A DNA stretch of 64,000 nt from Hordeum vulgare subsp. vulgare (lineage: Eukaryota; Streptophyta; Magnoliopsida; Poales; Poaceae), in NCBI RefSeq assembly GCF_904849725.1, contig NC_058523.1, positions 112,656,189 to 112,720,188 of the forward strand. Direction: 5' to 3'. Both the position numbers and the translations under genes were made by a program. The notes beneath the pieces were generated by a model, which had not been told where the DNA came from, ran no database searches, and was given only the letters and a program-made list of their open reading frames with translations. Positions 54,385 to 64,000 of the stretch are shown here, piece after piece (position 1 is the stretch's first letter; each line of letters starts with the position of its first letter).

Positions 54385-56816
54385 CCGCGAAGCCCGTCGT
54401 TGAAGGATGAGCTGCGGCGCGAGGCAACAACGAAGGTGGCCAGGCTGTGCCACCCCGTCCGTCCCCCGTAGCTGCGATGGCTATGCCGGTCTGACCTTTA
54501 CTCTCGGGCCCTAGGCTGCAGATGGAGACTGACATGGAGATGAAGGCCTCCAACCTCTGCATCGTCAAGCGCTCGGGTGCCATGGATGACCTAGAGCGGC
54601 GGCTCCAGCACGCCATGGTCGTGTACGTGGGCATTGCCCGGCGCGATGTGTCGCCGCGGTTCGTGCTTCAAGCTCTGCAAGAAAAAATGGACATCTCTGC
54701 AGATTGGGTCTCAGTACATGCCTACAGACGTGAGAATTTCCTGGTGGTGTTCGCGTGCGAGGACCACCGGAACTGGCTTGGACAAAACCCGTTGGTAGAG
54801 TACTAGGGCGTTCGTTTGTTTTTTCATCAATGGAACAGGCAATCGCACGTGGTTCATGCGGTCATGAGGTTCATGGTGTTGACTGAGATCGAAGGTATCC
54901 CCCACATACTTGGGATCATGGTGTTGCAGAAGACCTGTTGGGTTCGTCCTGCATCATGGACTCGGTTTCCCCAGAGACAAGCTCGCGATGCAACTTGGCT
55001 TCTTTTAAGGTGTCGGCATGGACGGTAGACCCGGAGACGATCCCATCGCAATGATGGCTCGCTATTCCGGAGCCGGCAGAACAGATGGTTCAACCACAAA
55101 TGTTGCAGTACAAGAGCCTTATCCATCTGGACACTGTGACCGATTTCACGGATGCCGACGAACCTTTCTTCCTTGGTGGATCTTCAGACATCGACCAGAG
55201 CGGCTTGCCGGAGGAGGAAGACATGGAGCGAGGAGGCAGAGCTCAGACCTGGCACCGGCAACAACAGTTTGGAGTGCGAGATATCCGGGGCCGCGCTCCT
55301 CAGGATCAAGGCAATGGCTACGGCGATGGCCGACGACACTCCGGTGACAAGGAACGGGCAGCGCACCAAGACTGGCGGCTCTCACCCATGGAAGTCGTTA
55401 AAGCAAAAAGTGTTGAGCGGCCAGCTGAGAAGGTTCAGGATAGGCCGACAGTTTGACAGTCTGCGTTTGACCGCCTTTCCACATCTGTGAGTCAAAGAGC
55501 TGCGACCTGCGTCGTGTCAGCGGGCACTTCAAATTTGGGGCGTGCAAACCTGCCAGCTGTCGAGGAGTTGGGTGCCCCTGCTAGGGCGAAGAGTGCGCCT
55601 CGGCACGCGACACCACAAACTTGCGGGGGGCCGACTACAGCTGCCTTCGGGCCAGTGCATATCGAGGAAGGTGCCTCACAGGAAACTTTCGCTAATCGTG
55701 ATAAGGCTGATCGTAATGTAAGGCTGTCGTAATGGGAGTATCATAGCTAGTATCATTCATGCCAACTAGACAACTTTGATGATGTGATATATAATTAAAT
55801 AAAGAAAGAGAGGGTGGAGTATCATATCATATGATACCGTATCATATTAAATGTTGTGCTACTTTGTGTTTTGCATATCAATAAATTACCTATTCTATGA
55901 TACTAACATATGATACTATGTATTACGGACGTAGTATCATAGACTAGTATGATATGCATGATACTAGTATATGATACTCCCCATTACAACTAGCCTAAGG
56001 ACAAACTGCCCGTGCATGAAACTGGCGCGGTTGTGGTAACGCCATTGGTGGGGGCAGATGTGGCCCACCCACGATAGTGTGACACGGATCTCCCCTGCTC
56101 TGAGTTGGAGGCGGCCACCCTAGCTAGGCCATGCTGAGGGGCCGCGGGATCCTGCCACAACTGATCCGGAGGAGAGGACAGGCCTGGTGGCCCTTGTCGC
56201 AGTCGTGGACAGGACTATTGGGCCTGGGGTTTCGGCCAATGAGGAGGCGTAGGAACCACAGTCGATCCCGAGGGAGATCAGAGAGGAGAACATCTCTACT
56301 CCCATGATGAGGGAGGTGACTAGACACGTGTCAGACCATCAGACGTTGGAAGGTTGTGGGACATTTCGAAGCACGAATCAAACCATGCAAATCGTGCAAG
56401 CAACATGCAACATTGGGATGACACCCAAGGAAACAGAGGCATACGGGAAGCTGAAGTAGTTCTGCTCTTGCCTAGTGAAGGAGCTGCCCCCTCCGCTCCT
56501 AAAGGAAGATGAGACATCTACGCTTAGACCCGAGGCAGATCCTTTCTCACCACGTCGCCAAACTCGTTCCAGGAAGAAGGCACCTACAGTACAGAAGGGA
56601 AATGCAACACCAGCAGAGAACGTTCCCATGAGAGCCCTAGGTTTGGCACCGAAAGACATGGAGGTGGATAATGCTTGCGTCCAGGAGTTGAATGACCTCT
56701 TCGACTCGCCTCTCCGAGAACATCATGTGAAGATCATTGCAGCGCTCTTTGGTAACGAGATGCCAGTGCAGAGCGAGCTAGACCCAGAGGCGTCATCGGT
56801 GGTCAATGCACACTGA
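54385..56816 (+). pseudogene. LINE 2 ORF1 remainder (DUF4283-type), decayed
   Basis: Continues the ORF1 left at 31483. It has a central RNA-binding-like domain with MEMKASNLCIVKRSGAMDDL, DVSPRFVLQALQEKMDISAD and 'FACEDHRNWLGQNPLVEY' (54540-54805), as in plant LINE ORF1 (DUF4283 family). The C-terminus carries 'LFDSPLREHHVKIIAALFGN' at 56690-56755, characteristic of the end of this protein. Stops and frameshifts are frequent (for example 54469, 54804, 55017), and a MITE splits it at 55722. Confidence 0.8.
55722..55995. mobile_element. Tourist-like MITE, well preserved
   Basis: 274 bp. Left end GGCTGTCGTAATGGGAGTAT; right end, reversed, GGCTAGTTGTAATGGGGAGT. The flanking triplet TAA is duplicated (55719-55721 and 55996-55998). 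The TAA duplication and size fit Tourist MITEs. It is the same family as 4434-4699 and lies inside LINE 2 ORF1. Confidence 0.88.
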
Positions 56817-56862
56817 GTGTTGTAGTGGTGCAGGTGGCGGGTGGTTTTTGGATCTTTCTATG

Positions 56863-56964
56863 GATGTTAACCCCGAGATGCTTTGCTGGAATGTTCGAGG
56901 ATTGAACGATCTAGCTAAGAGGAACGCTGTTAGGGAGTTCGTCACCTTGGTTAGAGTTAACATG
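56863..56964 (+). pseudogene. LINE 2 ORF2 start (endonuclease N-terminus), truncated by Copia
   Basis: The frame MDVNPEMLCWNVRGLNDLAK followed by RNAVREFVTLVRVNM is the conserved first strand of the L1 apurinic-type endonuclease (normally …CWNVRGLNDPAKR). It is cut by the Copia insertion at 56965; the rest lies outside the window. Confidence 0.85.
56960..56964. repeat. Left target-site duplication of Copia copy 2
   Basis: ACATG precedes the TGAAAG terminus. Its partner would be outside the window, so it is assigned by position only. Confidence 0.5.
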
Positions 56965-58373
56965 TGAAAGTGCGTTATATCGACTAGAGGGGGGGGGGGG
57001 TGAATAGGAGATTTTTTACAATTTCATCACCGAGGAAATTCCTCACTCATGACTAACTTGCAGCAGAAACATCAAAGGATCATGGGTGCAAAGTATCACT
57101 ACAACAATTTTTAAGATAAGGATTATGAAAAACAGTTTGCACATTATGCACGCACAGAGTAAGCATGTGAGGATTAACTAGTGTGAAGAATTTGAGGTTG
57201 AGGAAATTCAGACAAAGTCTTCAGCAAATTCTTCAAACAGTGACAATGAAAATCTTCAACATACAATATTGAGGAATTGATAGAGTTGAAGAATTAGAAC
57301 CCGTATCACAGTGAAGACAGTGGTTAATGACCCAGTTCCAACTGCTGTGACAGTTGTACGTCTCGTTTGGAGCGGCTTGGTATTGAAACCAAAAGACACA
57401 CAGTCCCGGGACACACAGTCCCTACCGTATTCTCCTTGAGCTAAGGACACACAGTCCTCGCCCAACACTCGTGGTAAGTCTTCAGGACAGACTTCCAAAC
57501 CCTCACAAACTTGGTCACCCAGCGATCTACAATTGACTGCTGGATTACTCTAGACCATGACGCCTAACCGTCTAGAGGATTCACAGTCCTCAAAGATAAA
57601 AGGCTTCAGTTTCACACAGGAACAAATTCTTCAGTGATGCTCAATCACTTGGTTTTCGGTTTTTGGTTTGGTGTTTGGGGTATTTCCTCACTGATGATTT
57701 ACTCTCGAAGTCTGTGAGGAATTTGGGTTACTCTAAATGACAAGTGTCAGTTTCTCGCGGAGCAGCCAACCAGCTAATGGTTGTGGGAGGCAGCTATTTA
57801 TTACCTAGGAGCATCCCGACATGATTTGACATAAATGCCCTTAAATATTATGACCATTGGTGTGGATAAGATCGGTGATGTGGCGCGAATTGCGGCAACG
57901 GTCGGGACCCTCAACTGTGAGAGTCCTCATGTCTCTCATATTCCTCACGTGAGGCTTTTGTAGGATTAGGCTTAGAATGAGCATCATGAGGAAATTCATT
58001 CCGTAGTGTTACCTCGACCCCCTTTAACAGTATGTTGTTCCTATTACTGAAGAGTGAAGAAAATGAAACAGAAAGAATAAATCTTCACGCTTCGAAGTCT
58101 TCGGATCGTTTTTCTTCAGGACACACCGAATTCCTCATATTCAATATTTTCATGAGGAATATCAATTTCATCGCAGTTTCTTCGCGATCAAATCTTCAGC
58201 AGAAGACCAATTTCTTCAGCCAAAGATATACATTTTTAGGGGTCGATATTCATCGTATAATTCAAAGTCCTCGGCGACTTATAGATCATGTGTACACTCA
58301 TGAACGCATTAGATACTTAACCTATGAGTCTTCAAACCAGCAAAATCACTAAGGGGCACTAGATGCACTTACA
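56965..58373 (-). repeat. 3' LTR of SIRE-type Copia copy 2
   Basis: 1,409 bp, TGAAAG…TTACA on the plus strand. It aligns with both copy 1 LTRs but is more divergent from them than they are from each other. Confidence 0.92.
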
Positions 58374-58900
58374 ATCTCCCCCTTTTTGGTGGTTGATGAC
58401 AATTAGGTTAAGTTTTCAACGGGGATAAAAATATGAAGTGCAAATACTCATTTTGAGGAATTTGAAATCAAGATACTGAGAGACTTCCCCTGAAGATGTG
58501 CACAATTTGAGGATTTTGCTTTTCACAACAAATGCACATTGATGATTTATATCATGGAGATCTCCCCTTGTATCTTGTAAATCATGCATACAAATGGCAT
58601 ATAATATGAAGAATTTTAGAATGCATGATGAGAAATGGTATCTAACGAATTCCAGCATGCGTGCATTAATATTTTGAGGAATAAGCATGCGAAGAAAAAC
58701 GTTCAAAAGCGTCAGAGTACCATCAGGCATAAGTTACAACTCATTACATAAAATACTTCAGAAGAACCAAGAGTTTGTAACTTAATAAAGTTCATAAGCC
58801 TCAAAATAAATCCCGCTTGAAGACTAAATCAGATTTCTCCCCCTTTGTCATCAAGTGACGAAAAGGGACAAAATTGAGGACTAATGCCCCATGAAGACTT

Positions 58901-61900
58901 TCACTTCCTGGCTGATGAAGAAGATGCGTGAGGATTCTTGGCGACGAGCTTCTTCCTTGGGCCAGTGGCAGTATCTTCTGGTTCTTCATCAGATTCTGCA
59001 GTGCGGAATGAAGAAAAGGAACTGTCCTCAAGGTCTGGAACTGGAATTGGTTTGAATTTCTTCTTGGGAGGCCAGGACCATTCGAAGTCCTGAGTAAACT
59101 CCAATTTGTCAAGTTCTTCTTGAGTCTTTAGATGAGCCAGAGTGGCCCAGGTGCGATCAAAAACCTCATGAAGATAGTAGTGATTTTTCTTCACTGCATT
59201 CTGGGTCTCATTGAGGGTTTTCACAATGGCACTGAATTGACGTTTTACCCATTTGTGATTCCGATCGACCTTCTGATGAAGACCGAGGAGTAGTTTTCTG
59301 TTAGTCATTATCCTTGGGGCAACAGGGCTAGGCGGATCCTGAGTTGCAGTGTCATCATATGAGGAATATGCTTCTGGTTCACGAAACTGGCCATCAAGGG
59401 GCCGACTTCCTTCATCGATGGCAAATTTGCCTTTTCCTTCAACAGGCTCAAAACTCTTCTTGATGACTCTAATCGAAGGAAGATATCCAATGTGATTGTT
59501 GAAATCAGGATGTTAGTTGATGCCAGACCGTTGTCTGATGAATCTAATGATCCATGGAGCATAAATCCTCATGTCAAATGGCGACATTGCATTGTCAGCC
59601 AAATTCCTCAGGAAGAAATCATGAAGATTTATTGGTATGCAATGGATGATGTTGAAGATGATATTCTTCATGATGCCTACTACATCTTCTTCATCATCAT
59701 GGCCTTTGATTGGAGCAATGACATTGCACAGAATGATGTAGACAATTCGTGGCACATATTTCAAGTCTTGAACTAGAAATCGAGTCCTTGGAGGTTGATT
59801 CTTGGACAGAGGCTTCAGGAGGACTTCCATTAGTTTGTTGGGTAGCTCCCGTTCATCATACAGCAGCACAACTTGTTTTGAGGGAAATGAAACTAGAATC
59901 ACTCGAAGCATTTCAGTGGCAGGAGCTTTGTAATGAGTGTGCTGAGTCATCCAGTCCAGCACCCAAGTGTTGATATCTGACGGGTCTCCAGAGATGTGCA
60001 AAGTAGCATAAAATTGAAGAATGATATTGTTGTTCCAATCACCTATATCGGTGCAGAGAGGCAGCAGTCCAGCTTCATGAAGAACATTGAGGACTGGGGC
60101 GAAGCAAGGAATTTCTTCCATCTCAACATGAGGAATATGCTTGTGCTGAAATATTTTGTTCCTCCCACAGAGCACAGAGGCATAATAATTGAGCTGAGTC
60201 CTTGTCCAAAACTTCATGTGCCTGATGCAAAGCTTGTCATATGGATTGTCGCCGATGAAATACATCCGTTCTTCATAGAACGCGTCCTTCAGAAACTTTT
60301 GCCTCTTCGAGAAGGCCTGATTTTTCTTTGGTTGAAGATTATGCTGCTATTCTTGAGGAGATACTATCATTGCTGTTTCAGGGTTGACCACAACAATAGC
60401 AATTATGGTATTGGGTGCAGGAGCATTTTCTTCAGCCTGTTCCTCAGGTTGAGGATTTTCTTCAGGTTGAGGGTTTTCCGCAGGTTGAGGATTTTCCTCG
60501 GGTTGAGGATTTTCCTTAGCTTGAGGAATTTGCTTGGAAGAGGAGGCAAAATCTTCAGCTGTTACAGCTGATCCTTGAGCAGGTTCATCATACGTCTTGT
60601 GAGGAATGAAGGACTGAGGAATATCATCAATTTGAATTTCCTCAACCATGGTTTCTTCAGATTCAGCATCTTTCATTTCCACATCTTCTTCAGGAATGAC
60701 AAAATCAATTCCGAAGGGAATCAATGAATATGATGGAGCTACCTTCAGAGGCACATCATGCACTGGAATAGTTTCATCAAGTGTCTTGAGGCGCTTGGCC
60801 TATGATGATTCTGAGGTCAAGGAAGCTTTTCTTTTCTTCGCTTCTTTCTCAGCAGCCTTGGTTTTCTTTACGTCTGATGCAGACGGAACCATCTTCTTCA
60901 CCTTTGAGGATTGAGGTGAAGGAATTTTCTCTTCAGGAGCTGGTGCAGTATTAGTCCTGGCAGTTTCCTCAGCTGAAGCATTTTCTTCAGCTGGAGCAGA
61001 TTCATCAGCTGGAGTGTTTTGAGTATTTCCTTAATTACAGATTCATCAGCTCGACTATCTTGAGGCATTTCCTCAACAAGAGGTTCTTCTTCTTCATCTT
61101 CCTCAGTCAGTTGAACAAAATGGCTGGACTCAGGCTGCTTTGGTTTTACTGGAGGAGCAGCCTTCTTGTTATATTCATCAACTGCATCAGTTGCAAATTT
61201 GATGAAATTTGACTTGAGAATTTGATGATCAGATAGTTTCGTATACTTTTCGGTCAAAGTCTTCAGTTCAGCCTGGGTGGACACAAGATCTTCACGCATC
61301 AGGTTGAGGAGATTCTACGTGAGGAATTTCTCCTTCTTCAACTTTGCAGCCTTTGCTTGCTTGGCTTGCATCTCTTTCCATTTGGTCTCATTGATGAATG
61401 TGGCCACCATATGACTGATACCTGGGGGAAGCTTCAAGTCATCAATGGGGGTGTTTGGATCTTCATACCAGACATTGATGAAGTCCAGCAGAACCCTGGG
61501 ATCCATGGCAAGAGGAATAGAGCTGCCTGAAGCTTGTGCAACTCGTTCCTGCTTGTTTCTGATGATGGCTTGAAGAGTTTCATCATCAAATTCATCACTT
61601 CCTCCTGATGCAGAAGGGAGGTTGATGACTTTGCTTGGGCTGGGCCTGATGCCCCTTCCAGCAGTCATTTTAGTCTTCAAGGGTGTTGGTGAATACTTTG
61701 TCTCTAAGCTCGTGGCAGATGGTACAGAGGAGCTGGAGTGAGCACGCTGTTGCTTGACAATCTGCTTGTGTTCATGCTTTGAGGCATGTGTAGCTGTTGA
61801 AGGTTTTGTCGCAGGTGCAGCCTTCTGAGGCAATTGCTCTTTAGGCTTTGAGGCCCTTGGTTTCGGTGGCACAAACTTCACTTGAGGATTAGTTGTACGA

Positions 61901-62443
61901 GAAGCTTCAGCAACAGAAGAGGTGGCTGCAGTAGCAGCACCAGATTCCTCATTGAATTTCTTCACCGCAGCTTCTGCTTTCTTCTGAAGTTTAGACAAGT
62001 GTTTGTCTTTCTCCTCAGGGTAATCCTCAAAAAGTTTTGATTCTTGAGGGATGTGCAACCTGATGATCACCAAGAGGAGGCCTTTTGCAAGGTGGCTTGA
62101 GGGCGAATTTCTTCGCATACTTTGGAATGACTAAGTGATATTCCTTCCACTCCTTAGCCCACCTGCGTTCTATTTTTTGAAGCCTAATTTTGCGCTTCGG
62201 CATAGGTTCTTTCTCATTTGGCGTACAGTAATCAAGATATATATCCTCAGGGATATCAATTGCAGTGTTATGTTCAAGTTTCTTTCCACCCTTTTGCTTT
62301 CTGTCATCTACCATTTTCTTCAACTGATGCTTTTGCTGAGGAATTTGCACTCTTGAAGATTTTGATGACACTGGCAAAATTTCTTCAAGGCACGCTGCAA
62401 ATGAGTTAAGTTGATGAGAACCTAGAGATTAATCAACTGACAT
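58901..62443 (-). pseudogene. Accessory ORF (ORF3), copy 2, broken
   Basis: Same layout as copy 1 and about 1,150 codons. It is preceded by an acceptor CTGTTCACAG (62460-62451) and an ATG ending at 62443. The fifth codon is TAA, so translation from this ATG would fail at once. Readable pieces: basic N-terminus (62377-62027); the conserved block AIPLAMDPRVLLDFINVWYE-like region (61560-61320); an acidic tract with four PQPEEN-type repeats near 60420-60560; the globular domain with RTQLNYYASVLCGRNKIFQH and IPINLHDFFLRNLADNAMSP (60265-59513); and a tail ending SSSARK. Conservation with copy 1 is strongest in the globular domain and in DLEDSSFSSFRTAESDEE. Confidence 0.75.
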
Positions 62444-62450
62444 TTTGTAC

Positions 62451-62724
62451 CTGTGAACAGAGTATAGGTGTGAGGAATTTGGAGAGGTCATATGCTTTCT
62501 CAGATTTGAAGAAATTGAAATTTTAAAAGTTGCGGAATTTGACCAGTGGTTGAGGAATTTGTCTAAGCACTCTGATCTTGGGTTCCAGAGTTGTGCAGAT
62601 TCGAAAATTTGCACAATTGAGGAATCGAGTGTGCGAAGCTGGTAGACACTAAGGAAAAACAAATTTCTTGAATCTATGGAAAAATAGTAGATCTAAAGGG
62701 ACAGTAAGATAGGACTTTAATTAC
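62451..62724 (-). other. Predicted leader intron of ORF3, copy 2
   Basis: Donor AGG|GTAATTAA at 62725/62724 and acceptor CTGTTCACAG at 62451, matching copy 1 sites; 274 bp against 339 bp. Leader exon about 62725-62970. Confidence 0.58.
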
Positions 62725-62992
62725 CCTATATAGCGAGCACGAAGAACAGAGGCGGTAACAGTAAGATGCTCTTCGGTTCGAGTCAGCTGCGCCCTAACTT
62801 GGCGGCAGAAGACAGCTACGGCGGCGGCAGATGTAGATGTTCCGCTTCCGGCGTGAGTTCGTTGACGGAGAGGTCGAGGCAGTGAAGTTGTTCCTCGCCG
62901 GCAACGAGATTGCTAGCGGTGGTGCTAGGTTTGTGCTTGAGGCGGAGAGAAGGACGAGAGGTCGAAGAGTTTGGACAGAAGAGGTAAGGACG

Positions 62993-63075
62993 TATTTATA
63001 GCTCAGGTGAAAACGGTCCGGCCGAAACTTTTGGACCGAACTGCCCTTGTCCATTCGTCGCCGCATGACACGTGT
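62993..63075 (-). promoter_or_regulatory. Internal promoter of ORF3, copy 2: G-box and TATA box
   Basis: Minus-strand ACACGTGT (63068-63075) and TATAAATA (62993-63000), 67 bp apart, against 66 bp in copy 1. The CACTA element inserted only 20 bp upstream of the G-box, so the more distal promoter is separated. Confidence 0.7.
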
Positions 63076-63345
63076 AGCCTGAGATTAAAGCGATCACTAC
63101 TGAAATTCAGAAATTTTCCGTCTGCCATGGCGGACGGCAAAGGGGGGAACCACTGACGGCAAAGGCTTTGCCGTCGGTCAGCAGACGGCAAAGTAGACGG
63201 GAAATTTTTTTCCGGTGAAGAGGTTCTTTGCCGTCTGCTTTTTTAAAGCGGACGGCAAAGAATCTTTGCCATGAGGGGGCAGACGGCAAAATAAATGGGA
63301 CGAAACATACACCAACGACCCCGTTAAGTGTTAACGGCAGGCCTC

Positions 63346-63698
63346 CTCTCTTTGCCGTCTGCCGTCCCCCCTTTTCCATGTGGGGGCAGACGACAAAGGG
63401 GGGAACCAGCCCCCTCTCTCTCCCCTCTTTGCCGTCTGCCATCCCACCTTTGCCATGTGGGGGCAGACGACAAAGAGGGGAGAGAGAGGGGGCTGGTTCC
63501 CCCCTTTGCCATGTGGGGCAGACGGCAAAGAGGGGGAACCAGCCCCTCTCTCTCCCCTCTTTGCCTTCTGCCATCCCCCCTTTGCCATGTGGGGGCTGAC
63601 GGCAAAGGGGGAACCAGCCCCCTCTCTCTCCCCCTTTGCCGTCTGCCATCCCCCCTTTGCCATGTGGGGGCAGACGGCAAAGGGGGGAACCAGCCCCT
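63346..63698. repeat. Array of about 76-bp subterminal repeats, one inverted
   Basis: Repeats of CTTTGCCGTCTGCC, then CCTTTGCCATGTGGGGGCAG, then ACGGCAAAGGGGGGAACCAG, begin at about 63350, 63427, 63559 and 63634. Between 63470 and 63510 the motif is inverted, so the copies can pair into long hairpins. Each unit is also internally dyadic (TTTGCCGTCTGCC against GGCAGACGGCAAA). Confidence 0.85.
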
Positions 63699-63699
63699 T

Positions 63700-64000
63700 T
63701 TTAATTTATTTCTTATTATATCCAGCATGTTTCACAATAATCAGGATATATATATATATATATATTTATATTTGACATAAATAAATTTCTTTCCGTACTC
63801 ATAACCATATTAAAATAACTTTCATCCATAGTACATACATATTATGCAAGTTGCATCCGTACCAAACCATATATTACACCAGTTTCATCCACATGCATAC
63901 AAAGTTTCATATATATCCATATACTACAATAGTTTCAATACAAGCTTCCGTGAAGCCATGGTACAAGAAATCATCTTCAAGCATTCCATCAATATAATCC
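63700..64000. other. AT-rich CACTA interior
   Basis: No open frame. It includes an (AT)n run at about 63745-63764 and repeated 'catatac/atatatcc' words. It is probably untranslated sequence between the subterminal repeats and the transposase gene. Confidence 0.5.

Larger units (their letters stand above)
30856..56964 (+). mobile_element. Second L1-type LINE, 5' part, split by a Gypsy element; continues beyond the Copia at 56965
   Basis: A plus-strand LINE with its 5' end retained. GC-rich 5' UTR from about 30860, ORF1 start and CCHC knuckles to 31483, then the Gypsy insertion 31484-54384, ORF1 remainder 54385-56816 with a MITE at 55722-55995, and the start of ORF2 at 56863-56964. Copia copy 2 then interrupts it. 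The 3' end is outside the window. The exact 5' boundary is uncertain; a 15-bp direct repeat GACTAGTCCTTCTCT at 30856 and 30877 lies near it. Confidence 0.8.
56965..63094 (-). mobile_element. SIRE/Maximus-type Copia element, copy 2, partial
   Basis: Same family and orientation as 11955-26361. The 3' LTR is 56965-58373, followed to the right by ORF3 and its internal promoter. A CACTA transposon interrupts it at 63095, so pol, gag and the 5' LTR are not seen. It differs clearly from copy 1 in LTR and ORF3, so the two are separate insertions rather than a local duplication. It sits in a LINE, as copy 1 does. Confidence 0.9.
63095..64000. mobile_element. CACTA transposon, terminal part, runs off the window
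   Basis: Starts CACTACTGAAATTCAG, the CACTA terminus. Dense subterminal copies of GACGGCAAAG or its complement CTTTGCCGTC follow to 63690; this type of subterminal repeat is common in grass CACTA elements. The other end is outside the window. The 3 bp before it, GAT, would be the target duplication. After 63700 the sequence is AT-rich and noncoding as far as visible. Confidence 0.85.

Noticed and set aside
5683..56964. The possibility that the two LINE stretches are one element split by the gene
   Set aside because: The left LINE has its own poly(A) and a target duplication on both sides, while the right one has its own 5' UTR and ORF1. They are separate insertions.

Overview
The window is plant nuclear DNA from a Triticeae grass (wheat, barley, Aegilops or a close relative). 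The evidence is a stack of Triticeae transposon families, several recognisable from termini I know: a Nikita solo LTR, a Sukkula solo LTR, an Angela/BARE/WIS Copia element, SIRE/Maximus-type Copia elements, a Tat/RIRE2-type Gypsy element, L1-type LINEs, Tourist and Stowaway MITEs and a CACTA transposon. I see one host gene: a complete plastid glucose-6-phosphate dehydrogenase (G6PDH) on the minus strand, 27838-30467, with eight exons that splice into an uninterrupted 574-codon frame.

Left side (1-27772). A Gypsy LTR fragment (1-1086) is followed by a GC-rich block split by a Nikita solo LTR (1542-4063, TSD GCGGG), a Tourist-like MITE and an AT-rich stretch holding a Stowaway MITE. From 5683 to 27772 lies a 5'-truncated LINE (+), flanked by a 13-bp target-site duplication. 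It landed 65 bp beyond the G6PDH stop codon, so the gene's original 3' flank is now near 5669. The LINE was then hit twice: by Sukkula (6094-10940, TSD TCCTT) and by a full-length SIRE-type Copia (11955-26361, minus, TSD ACTGG).

Right side (30468-64000). A second LINE (+) starts about 390 bp upstream of the G6PDH ATG. Its ORF1 is split by a Tat-type Gypsy element (31484-54384, minus). That element itself holds a solo LTR (34171-35676) and a degenerate Angela element (36321-44944, TSD TCGTG). The LINE continues at 54385, carries a Tourist-like MITE, and is interrupted at the start of its endonuclease by a second copy of the SIRE-type family (56965 onward). That copy is in turn interrupted by a CACTA element from 63095 to the window end.

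The most notable features are two accessory genes inside retrotransposons that look like independent transcription units. The SIRE-type Copia carries a long sense ORF between pol and the 3' LTR. In both copies it is preceded by a G-box, a TATA box at the same spacing, a leader exon and an intron. The Tat-type Gypsy carries an antisense six-exon gene with its own TATA box. LTR pairs compared by eye differ by about 8-9% (Gypsy), 2.8% (Angela) and 2.5% (SIRE-type), which agrees with the nesting order. All transposon coding regions are broken by stops, frameshifts or deletions; G6PDH is not.
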